DNA from: Candidatus Coatesbacteria bacterium
GTDB taxonomy: Bacteria > RBG-13-66-14
DNA: 39,294 nt
Reading direction: 5' to 3'
Assembly: GCA_014728225.1 (NCBI GenBank)
Contig: WJLX01000007.1
Coordinates: forward strand, 1 to 39,294
Positions within the stretch are counted from its first letter, which is position 1. The number at the start of each line of letters is the position of its first letter. Made by a program: the position numbers and the translations under genes. The notes under the pieces were generated by a model. It searched no databases, was not told the origin of the DNA, and saw nothing but the letters and a program-made list of their open reading frames with translations. Below, piece after piece: positions 33,855 through 39,294 of the stretch.

Positions 33855-33943
33855 GCTGGCAACTCGCGGACGGCGGTTGGCTTTTCGAACCTCGGCGACC
33901 ATTCCCCGGCATTTTGCGCGCCGGTCGCCAGCGTCGTTTTTTT
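33855..33943 (+). ncRNA. Candidate small RNA of about 90 nt
   Basis: Downstream of a strong promoter, GCTGGC (33855-33860) can pair with GCCAGC (33927-33932), closing the whole segment. Inside, CCGGC/GCCGG and GGCGA/TCGCC form a further stem. The closing stem is followed by GTCG and seven T residues (33937-33943), an intrinsic terminator. I do not recognise it as SRP, 6S or a known riboswitch. It lies about 130 nt before ispE, which has its own promoter. Confidence 0.45.
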
Positions 33944-34039
33944 CGCCTGAACGTCCGTCGAATACGACGCCGGGCCGATCCAGCGGGCCTGTTCCGCACG
34001 ACGAGCCACCGTTGATGCTCGAGTTCCGGCTTTATCTCG

Positions 34040-34069
34040 TTGACTAAACCCACCCCGTTGTGCTAGAAA
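34040..34069 (+). promoter_or_regulatory. Predicted ispE promoter
   Basis: TTGACT (34040-34045), an 18-nt spacer and TAGAAA (34064-34069) preceded by TGC. Transcription is expected at about 34076-34077, that is, on the ispE start codon. Confidence 0.6.
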
Positions 34070-34076
34070 GTATGAT

Positions 34077-34943
34077 ATGCAAGGACTCAGTCTTTTCTGT
34101 CCAGCCAAGATCAACCTGGGCCTGGCCGTTCTCGGCCGCCGGGAAGACGGCTTCCACGATATCGAAACCTACCTGGCCTGCATCGCGCTGGGCGATACCC
34201 TTTTCATGGCCCCGGCGCCGGAGTTCAGCCTGCGCCTGAGCGGCGCTCCCGGGGTTCCGGCGGACCGTCGCAACCTGGTCTGTCGGGCGGCCGATCTCTT
34301 CGCCACCCGGACCGGCCTGAAAATCGAACTGCAGCTGCAACTGGCCAAGCGTATTCCACCGGGTTCCGGTCTGGGTGGGGGATCGTCCGACGCCGCGGCC
34401 ACCCTGTTGGGTTTGAACACCTTTTTCGATGAACCCCTCGAACAGTGTGAATTGTACGAACTGGCCGCCCGCCTGGGTTCCGATGTGCCTTTCTTTCTCC
34501 AAGGCGGTGTGGCTCTGGCCACCGGGCGTGGTGAATTACTGGAAGCGCGACCGGCTCCGCCGGACCAGTATCTGGTCTTAGCGCTACCGCAAGCCGCCGT
34601 CTCGACGGCCTGGGCCTACATGCAGATCACCGCTGAGGATTTACGGCCCCTGGAGCGTGAAGCAATCGAGGGCTGGCTGACCGGCGGTCCGCGCCCCCGG
34701 AAGCTGCCCAACGCCTTTGCCCGGCCCGTCGGCGCCACCTTCCCTGTCATCGAGCGGAGCTTACAGCTGCTGCAACAAGCGGGGCTCGACGCCGTTTCCC
34801 TGACCGGATCCGGAGCCGCCTGTTTCGGTCTGGCCGCGGATGGGGACAGCGCCGCCCGCATCGCCCGTGAAATCGAAAGCCGTGGTATTGCCGCCGTTCC
34901 CACCAGGATTCGCGACGGCGGCGTGACACTGAAAAAAGCCTAG
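34077..34943 (+). CDS. ispE: 4-diphosphocytidyl-2-C-methyl-D-erythritol kinase
   Basis: This 288-residue GHMP kinase phosphorylates CDP-methylerythritol with ATP, the fourth step of the MEP isoprenoid pathway. All three GHMP motifs are present: PAKINLGLAVLGRREDGFHDI at the start, the ATP loop PPGSGLGGGSSDAAATL, and the C-terminal LTGSGAACFGL. SDVPFFLQGGVALATGRGE is the usual IspE signature. Length fits the family. The ATG at 34077 has no clear Shine-Dalgarno sequence and lies at the predicted transcription start, so it may be read from a leaderless mRNA. spoVG follows 59 nt downstream, an association also seen in Bacillus-type genomes. Confidence 0.96.
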   Translation: MQGLSLFCPAKINLGLAVLGRREDGFHDIETYLACIALGDTLFMAPAPEFSLRLSGAPGVPADRRNLVCRAADLFATRTGLKIELQLQLAKRIPPGSGLGGGSSDAAATLLGLNTFFDEPLEQCELYELAARLGSDVPFFLQGGVALATGRGELLEARPAPPDQYLVLALPQAAVSTAWAYMQITAEDLRPLEREAIEGWLTGGPRPRKLPNAFARPVGATFPVIERSLQLLQQAGLDAVSLTGSGAACFGLAADGDSAARIAREIESRGIAAVPTRIRDGGVTLKKA

Positions 34944-35002
34944 TCACAACACTCGATCATGCACCCAAGCCCAAGGCTTGTCTGCACCGCTGAGGGGGCA
35001 CT

Positions 35003-35296
35003 ATGGAGATCACCGAGGTCAGGGTTACCCTGCGCGACGAAGAAAAACTCAAGGCCTACGCCTCCGTCGTCTTCGACAACTGCTTCATCGTCAAGGATAT
35101 GCGCGTCATCGACGGCAACGATCGCCTCTGGGTCGCCATGCCGAACAAAAAGCGCCGCGACGGAACCCGACGCGATGTCTGCCATCCTCTCAACCAGGAA
35201 ACCCGGGACATGATCGAGAGCATGATCCTGGCCAAATACGATGAGGAGATGCGGGGACAACTCTATCAGGAAGAACCGAGCGAATCCGAGGCTTAG
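35003..35296 (+). CDS. spoVG: SpoVG family RNA/DNA-binding regulator
   Basis: This 97-residue protein matches SpoVG, a small nucleic-acid-binding regulator found well outside sporulating bacteria. It shows the family core EITEVRVTLRDEEKLKAYASVVFDNCFIVKDMRVIDGNDRLWVAMPNKK in outline, followed by DVCHPLNQETRDMIESMIL. The tail is acidic and variable. GAGGGGG lies about 6 nt before the ATG. It is probably co-transcribed with ispE. The regulatory targets are unknown. Confidence 0.95.
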   Translation: MEITEVRVTLRDEEKLKAYASVVFDNCFIVKDMRVIDGNDRLWVAMPNKKRRDGTRRDVCHPLNQETRDMIESMILAKYDEEMRGQLYQEEPSESEA

Positions 35297-35323
35297 AACA
35301 GCACCCTGCGCACTTAAACGAGC

Positions 35324-35334
35324 TGTGCTATAAT
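35324..35334 (+). promoter_or_regulatory. Extended -10 promoter of the tRNA-Gln gene
   Basis: TGTGCTATAAT contains a perfect TATAAT (35329-35334) and the TGN extension; the -35 region is weak. Transcription should start near 35341, at the foot of a strong hairpin. Confidence 0.65.
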
Positions 35335-35340
35335 CAGCGC

Positions 35341-35378
35341 TCCCCGTTCGACAGGGCCGCCGGCCTCTCGAACGGGGA
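35341..35378 (+). other. Strong hairpin in the 5' leader of tRNA-Gln
   Basis: TCCCCGTTCGA (35341-35351) pairs perfectly with its complement (35368-35378), and the loop has a further GGCC-G-CCGGCC-type pairing. It has no U-tract, so it is not an ordinary terminator. It ends 12 nt before the tRNA. Confidence 0.6.
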
Positions 35379-35390
35379 GAACGCATCCCC

Positions 35391-35465
35391 TGGGGCGTCG
35401 ACAAGCGGTAAGTCAACGGCCTTTGGAGCCGTCATTCGTAGGTTCGAATCCTACCGCCCCAGCCA
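35391..35465 (+). tRNA. trnQ: tRNA-Gln (anticodon UUG)
   Basis: A full cloverleaf is present. The acceptor TGGGGCG pairs with CGCCCCA (35455-35461), with discriminator G and an encoded CCA (35463-35465). The D arm is GAC/GTC with a GG-containing loop. The anticodon stem ACGGC/GCCGT holds loop CTTTGGA, giving anticodon UUG, which reads CAA glutamine codons. The T arm GTAGG-TTCGAAT-CCTAC is canonical. Confidence 0.97.
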
Positions 35466-35698
35466 ACGGGGCTTAGCTGGGGGCAGAGCACGCGGAGCGA
35501 TACGGATCAGGTCGGCGGCGGCTTCCTGGTACATTTCGGGGAACGGCTCCGTCGGTCACTGGGCGACGGACCGCCGAACAGATGTCGGATCATCAAGTAT
35601 CGAGAGAGTCTCGCTACGTCGTCGGTTATCCAGTCAGGCCGATCAACCGGGTTATCATCCCCCGGTTTCAGTTTCCATCGAACAACAGTGCTTGGACG
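35466..35698. other. Intergenic region after tRNA-Gln
   Basis: No gene is visible. Just after the tRNA, GGGGCTTAGCTGGGGGCAGA (35468-35487) reads like the 5' end and D arm of a tRNA, but no anticodon or T arm follows. AACCGGG (35645-35651) and CCCGGTT (35661-35667) form a further hairpin with a weak U side. Confidence 0.35.
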
Positions 35699-35723
35699 GT
35701 CCGCCCGGCTCGGCGGGCTTTTT
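35699..35723 (+). terminator. Intrinsic terminator downstream of tRNA-Gln
   Basis: GTCCGCC (35699-35705) pairs with GGCGGGC (35712-35718) with one G-U pair, around a 6-nt loop, followed by TTTTT. Confidence 0.85.
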
Positions 35724-35783
35724 CATTACGGTAACACGTTTCGTTTTTACCGTTGACCGTGGTCAGTCCGACCAAGCGCGATG

Positions 35784-35953
35784 CGGCAAGCCGACGCCGG
35801 TGAACGGGACGGATCGAAACCGCCCGCCGCCGGAACCGGCACGGTTTTTGCGGAGGTCGACCGTTGACGACGCTCCCAACGGTCGCCGAGATGCAAAAAC
35901 CGTGCCGGTTCCGGCGGCGCGGCTTATCCGGAGTTGCCCGGGTCGGCTTGCCG
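35784..35953 (+). repeat. Nested palindromic element, copy 4
   Basis: Outer arms CGGCAAGCCGAC (35784-35795) and complement (35942-35953) enclose 26-bp inner arms (35826-35851, 35893-35918) with core GGAACCGGCACGGTTTTTGC. The 41-nt loop begins GGAGG, ends CGCCGAGAT and holds the hairpin CGACCGTT/AACGGTCG. It lies between the tRNA-Gln terminator and pilM. Confidence 0.95.
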
Positions 35954-35979
35954 AGATACCGGACGCGGGCAGGTTCCGC

Positions 35980-36008
35980 TTGCCCCGCAACCGCCCCTGT
36001 GGTAAGCT
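35980..36008 (+). promoter_or_regulatory. Possible pilM promoter
   Basis: TTGCCC (35980-35985), 17 nt and TAAGCT (36003-36008) give a modest promoter about 80 nt ahead of pilM. Confidence 0.35.
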
Positions 36009-36087
36009 CTTAGCGTTAATAAACCCTTGAATAGCATCCGTCACCGGTAGCCTAGAGACGCTGCCGGAGAACCAGCGGAGTCCCCGG

Positions 36088-37137
36088 ATGGGAGAGCAGT
36101 ACAGCCGCCTGTCGGTGGGTTTGGATATCGGCTCCAGCCTGATCAAGCTGGTGGCCCTCTCCCGCACCGACGAGGGCTGGGCCCTGGCCAACATCGCCCT
36201 GGCCTCCCTGCCCGCCGGGGCGATCGTTGATGGCGACGTGATGGATTCCGGCGCCGTGGCCGATTCCATTGAGGACCTGTTCCGCCAGCTGGGTCTCGAA
36301 GAGAACCGTGTCATCTCCGCCATTTCGGGGCGCGCCGTCATCGTCAAGCCCATCCGCATCCCCACCGTCGAGGACGACGAGCTGGCCCAGAACGTCAGTT
36401 GGGAGGCCGAGCAGTATCTGCCCAGCCTCGCCGACGTCAACCTCGACTACCACGTCATCGGTCGCGAGGACGATTACACCCGGGTCTTATTGGTGGCCGC
36501 CAAGAAGGAACGCCTGGAGAACCACCTGATGATCCTGCGGTTGGCTGGTCTGGAACCCCTGATCGTCGATGTCGATTCCTTCGCCCTGGGTAACTGCTAC
36601 GAGCTGGCCGAACCGGCCGGAGCCGCCGACACCGTCGCTCTGGTAAACATCGGCGCCGCCCTGACCAACATCAACGTCCTCGCCGCCGGCTCGCCCCGTT
36701 TCACCCGTGACGTCTCCATCGCCGGCAACGACTTCACCGAGGCCGTCGCCCGGGACTTAGCCCTCTCCGTGGCCGACGCCGAGCGCGCCAAGCGCGGCGA
36801 GAACCACGAGATCGATCCCGCAGAGCTGAACGCCGTCCTCGAACGCGTCGCCGGCGAGTTGGTCGGTGAGATCGGCCGCACCCTCAGCCACTTCTTCGAG
36901 ACCAACCCCGACCTTGAGCTCCAGCGGGCCGTACTGACCGGCGGCTCCAGCGGATTGCCCCAGATCACCGCGGCTCTCCAAGTCCGTCTCGCCGTACCCG
37001 TCACCAATCTCGATCCCCTGGCCAACCTGGATACAGCCGCCTCGGGCCTGGATCCCGACGAGCTGGCGTCGCTGGCCCCCCATCTCGCCGTCGGCGTCGG
37101 GCTGGCCATCCGCGGCGACGATCCCGAGCTGCCCTGA
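36088..37137 (+). CDS. pilM: Type IV pilus assembly protein PilM
   Basis: This 349-residue cytoplasmic actin-like ATPase is part of the type IV pilus inner-membrane platform. It has the phosphate-1 motif VGLDIGSSLIKLVAL and AISGRAVIVKPIRIPTVEDDELAQNVSWEAEQYLP. Also present are DVDSFALGNCYE, the second motif ALVNIGAALTNINVL, and LTGGSSGLPQI near the C-terminus. It binds the N-terminal INLL peptide of PilN, encoded next. GGAG lies about 9 nt upstream of the ATG. It begins a three-gene operon pilM-pilN-pilOP. Confidence 0.94.
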   Translation: MGEQYSRLSVGLDIGSSLIKLVALSRTDEGWALANIALASLPAGAIVDGDVMDSGAVADSIEDLFRQLGLEENRVISAISGRAVIVKPIRIPTVEDDELAQNVSWEAEQYLPSLADVNLDYHVIGREDDYTRVLLVAAKKERLENHLMILRLAGLEPLIVDVDSFALGNCYELAEPAGAADTVALVNIGAALTNINVLAAGSPRFTRDVSIAGNDFTEAVARDLALSVADAERAKRGENHEIDPAELNAVLERVAGELVGEIGRTLSHFFETNPDLELQRAVLTGGSSGLPQITAALQVRLAVPVTNLDPLANLDTAASGLDPDELASLAPHLAVGVGLAIRGDDPELP

Positions 37138-37151
37138 CCCCGAGGTCGATC

Positions 37152-37820
37152 GTGATCCGCATCAATCTGCTCCAGGACCGTCGCGTCAAGCTGGCCGAAC
37201 CCCAGCCAGAACCGACGCCGCCCACGGAGGACTTTGGCCTGACCGAGCCCGAAACTCCGTCGATGGGCGTCGGTTTCGAGGATTACGAGGGCGCCGACGA
37301 GGTCTACTTCACCTCCACCAAGCGTTTCAACGCCTTCACCACCGCCCTGATCGTCGGCGGCGCCGTCGTCGTCGGCCTGGCCGTCTGGACCTTCATCGCC
37401 GGCAACGCCGTCGACGAGGCCCGCGAGGAGCGTCAGACCCTCGAACTGGCCCTCGAACAGGCCCGAGCCGACTCCGCCGAACTCGAGGCCCTCGAACAGG
37501 AGCACGACAGCCTGGCCCGCCGCGTCGAGGCCCTCAAGACCATGGCGCGACCCGGCGGCACCGGCGAGCGCTACGTCTCCCTGCTCCAGGCCGTCAACGA
37601 GGCTACTCCCCAACGCGACGTCTGGCTCTCCGAGCTGCGCGAGCGCGAGGGTTCCGTCCAGCTCAAGGGCAACACCTACAACCACTTCGCCCTGGCCGAC
37701 ATCCTCGAGGGTTTGATCGATGATCCGCAACTGGCCGCCGTCAAGCAGGGCGGGGCCCAGAGCATCGACCTCGAGGGCTCACGGGTGCTGCAGTTCGACT
37801 TCACCGCCCGGCTGGAGTGA
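37152..37820 (+). CDS. pilN: Type IV pilus assembly protein PilN
   Basis: This 222-residue inner-membrane protein starts at GTG, 15 nt after pilM. The PilM-binding motif MIRINLLQDR lies at the extreme N-terminus. A single transmembrane helix (TTALIVGGAVVVGLAVWTFIAG) is at about residues 62-83, followed by a coiled coil (ARADSAELEALEQEHDSL) and the periplasmic ferredoxin-like domain (DVWLSELREREGSVQLKGNT). The cytoplasmic segment between INLL and the helix is about 50 residues, Pro/Glu-rich and longer than in typical PilN proteins. It links PilM to PilO in the alignment complex. Confidence 0.92.
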   Translation: MIRINLLQDRRVKLAEPQPEPTPPTEDFGLTEPETPSMGVGFEDYEGADEVYFTSTKRFNAFTTALIVGGAVVVGLAVWTFIAGNAVDEAREERQTLELALEQARADSAELEALEQEHDSLARRVEALKTMARPGGTGERYVSLLQAVNEATPQRDVWLSELREREGSVQLKGNTYNHFALADILEGLIDDPQLAAVKQGGAQSIDLEGSRVLQFDFTARLE

Positions 37821-37829
37821 TAGCTGACC

Positions 37830-38762
37830 ATGGCCAAACGGCGCTTCAAAGACCCGGTGACCCAGAAGGCGGTACTGGTCTACCTGCTGGCCGTCCTCGC
37901 CGGCTATCTGCTGCTGCACTACGGTGTGCTCAAGCAGTACGGCCGGGCCGACGAGATCGCCGCCGCCACGGCGCAGAAACGCCTCGAACTCGCGGAGCAG
38001 CTCGAGGCCGGCCAACGCGCCGGCGAGCTGCAGCAGCAGATCAGCGACCTGAACAACGTCATCGAGAACCTGCGCTCCAGCCTGCCTGCGCCGCTCTCCG
38101 AGGACGAACTCGTCCGTTCCCTGGGCCGGGCCGCCTCGGCCGCCGGCATCCAGGGCAACATCGAGTCCATCCAACGTAAGGGTACGACCACGGAGAACGA
38201 GGTCACCATCACCGAGCGCGAGATCGGCTTCGTCACCGGCTACCACGAGTTCGCCCGCTTCGTCGCCAATCTGTCGAGCTACCTGCCCCAGGTCGAGATT
38301 CGCGAGCTGACCCTGACCGGTCTGGCCGGGGCGACGCCGGGACGGACCCTGACCGGCAGCCTGCTGCTGGCCGTTTACTCCAGCAGTCTGGCCCGACCCG
38401 AAGCCGCGGAGTTGACCCCCGGCGACGTCGAAGAACTCACCGAGACCGAGACGCCGAGCTACCGCGACCTGGGTCGGCGGGACCCCTTCCTGCCGCCGGG
38501 ACCCCAGCCCGGTGAGATGCCCACCGCCGCCCAGGCCAACCTGGCCAACCTCTACTACCGCGGGATGTTCAGCGTCGACGGCGTACCCACCGCTCTGGTC
38601 GAGGACGCCGCCGGTGTCGGCTACTCCATCAAGGTCGGCGAACGGATCGCCGGGGGCCAGGTGGTCGAGATTACACCGCAGGAGCTGGTCATCAGCGCCC
38701 CGGGTTGGGGACGGCGCGTACTGCGTGTCCAGAGCGGACCTGCGGCGGGCACTGTCGAGTAA
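37830..38762 (+). CDS. pilO: PilO-PilP fusion protein of the type IV pilus
   Basis: This 310-residue protein begins 9 nt after pilN. Residues 1 to about 185 are PilO: a transmembrane helix (AVLVYLLAVLAGYLLLHYGVL), a coiled coil (LELAEQLEAGQRAGELQQQI) and the ferredoxin-like domain with VTGYHEFARFVANLSSYLPQVEIRELTL. After a short acidic linker, residues about 210-310 match PilP (RDPFLPP, YYRGMFSVDGVPTALVEDAAGVGYSIKVGERIAGGQVVEI). PilP normally is a separate lipoprotein that connects to the PilQ secretin. Here it is tethered to the inner membrane through PilO. No pilQ follows within the window; a terminator ends the operon. Confidence 0.9.
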   Translation: MAKRRFKDPVTQKAVLVYLLAVLAGYLLLHYGVLKQYGRADEIAAATAQKRLELAEQLEAGQRAGELQQQISDLNNVIENLRSSLPAPLSEDELVRSLGRAASAAGIQGNIESIQRKGTTTENEVTITEREIGFVTGYHEFARFVANLSSYLPQVEIRELTLTGLAGATPGRTLTGSLLLAVYSSSLARPEAAELTPGDVEELTETETPSYRDLGRRDPFLPPGPQPGEMPTAAQANLANLYYRGMFSVDGVPTALVEDAAGVGYSIKVGERIAGGQVVEITPQELVISAPGWGRRVLRVQSGPAAGTVE

Positions 38763-38809
38763 CACCGCAGAGGCCTCCGGGGCACCATAACCGCTTTAAC
38801 GAGAGGGTA

Positions 38810-38836
38810 AACGCGCCGATAATCCGGGGCGTTTTT
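38810..38836 (+). terminator. Terminator after the pilMNOP operon
   Basis: AACGCGCC (38810-38817) pairs with GGGGCGTT (38826-38833) with one mismatch, and the stem runs into TTTTT (38832-38836). Confidence 0.75.
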
Positions 38837-38846
38837 GTGTGCCGAA

Positions 38847-39037
38847 GGCCGTTGAAAAACAGCCCGCCGGCGGACCCTGAGCGTCAGGCTACGACGCCGG
38901 AACTGGTACGGTTTTTGCGGAGACGAACCGTTATCATCGCTCTAACGGTTGTCGAGATGCAAAAACCGTACCAGTTCCGGCGTTAGCAGTAGGTGGCGCG
39001 GTTAGACGGCCTGCCGGCGGGCTGTTTTTCAACGGCC
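38847..39037 (+). repeat. Nested palindromic element, copy 5
   Basis: Outer arms are 25 bp (38847-38871, beginning GGCCGTTGAAAAACAGCC, and 39013-39037). Inner arms are 25 bp (38894-38918, 38959-38983) with core GGAACTGGTACGGTTTTTGC. The C-to-T change in the left arm is matched by G-to-A in the right, keeping the pairing. The 40-nt loop begins GGAGACG, ends GTCGAGAT and holds AACCGTT/AACGGTT. Confidence 0.95.
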
Positions 39038-39106
39038 GCCGATTGCGCTGTTTGAGCGTGAGCGGGCGGATTAACGCGGCTTCACCGGCCTTGGCAAGGT
39101 AACTAC

Positions 39107-39294
39107 AGAAGCCACCCTTGCGGGTGGTTGGCGGGTTGGAGCGCAGGGGCGATGGCGCGGAGTATCACCGGTGTTCGAAACGTAACCGAAAAGAAGCCAC
39201 CCTTCGGGGTGGTTGGCTGGTTGGAGCGCAGGGGCGATGGCGCGGAGTATCACCGGTGTTCGAAACGTAACCGAAAAGAAGTCACCCTTCGGTG
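39107..39294. repeat. 85-bp tandem repeats running off the window end
   Basis: Copies begin at 39107, 39192 and 39277, the last truncated by the window. The first two differ at only about three positions. Each carries a hairpin CCACCC-4 nt-GGGTGG (39112-39127 and 39197-39212). Read on the minus strand, the hairpin has a GNRA-like loop (GCAA or CGAA) and is followed by CTTCT or CTTCTTTTC, like an intrinsic terminator. No credible gene is present. Confidence 0.85.

Noticed and set aside
12040-39037. Palindromic elements as simple intrinsic terminators
   Set aside because: The T-tract is inside the left arm and paired with the A-tract of the right arm, not after the hairpin. Dedicated terminators are present separately next to copies 3, 4 and 5.
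12040-39037. Palindromic elements as classical MITEs
   Set aside because: The outermost repeats differ completely between copies and no target-site duplication is evident. A MITE would have constant terminal repeats. Mobility by another mechanism is not excluded.

Overview
This is a high-GC bacterial chromosome segment, densely packed with genes on both strands. The gene set suggests a Gram-negative-type cell: a type IV pilus inner-membrane platform (PilM, PilN, PilO-PilP), secreted proteins with Sec signal peptides, sugar-nucleotide genes for an acetamido-amino uronic acid, and isoprenoid synthesis by the methylerythritol phosphate route. GuaB3, the redox repressor Rex and very long FG-GAP/beta-repeat proteins fit an uncultivated, probably anaerobic or microaerophilic lineage from a candidate phylum. 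That placement is inference; no rRNA gene is present.

Layout. Positions 1-11019 hold two giant secreted tandem-repeat proteins (18 and 6 copies of a ~108-residue unit) and a secreted TPR protein. Positions 11036-13813 hold yicC, gmk and a lipoprotein. Next come a cysteine desulfurase and rex (13982-15779), then a DegT-type aminotransferase (WbpE-like) with a GT2 glycosyltransferase (15898-17871). A PadR regulator diverges from a two-gene ABC-2 exporter (18090-20899). On the minus strand are an HU/IHF protein and a WbpB/WbpD-like pair (20990-23363). guaB3 follows behind a structured, terminator-bearing leader, then a methyltransferase and glgA (23755-27598). The translation/transcription cluster rimP-nusA-infB spans 27846-32351. 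After a secreted protein of unknown function (minus strand) come ispE, spoVG, tRNA-Gln(UUG) and pilM-pilN-pilOP.

How the genes fit together. The WbpB-, WbpD- and WbpE-like enzymes are consecutive steps to a 2,3-diacetamido uronic acid sugar nucleotide, and the GT2 enzyme beside WbpE may use such sugars. The PadR regulator probably controls itself and the exporter. Recognisable promoters resemble TTGMCW-N17/18-TGNTAKRAT, and several carry the extended TG motif.

The most unusual content is non-coding. Five intergenic elements of 170-199 bp share one architecture: a locus-specific outer inverted repeat, a highly conserved inner inverted repeat of about 25 bp, and a third small hairpin in the loop. 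Arm differences between copies are compensated on the opposite arm. I do not recognise this family. Other points are an in-phase 180-nt interruption (signal peptide included) between the two repeat proteins, a promoter-hairpins-terminator leader ahead of guaB3, a possible ~90-nt small RNA ahead of ispE, two tandem arrays of 85-86 bp, and apparently leaderless starts for the ABC exporter and ispE.
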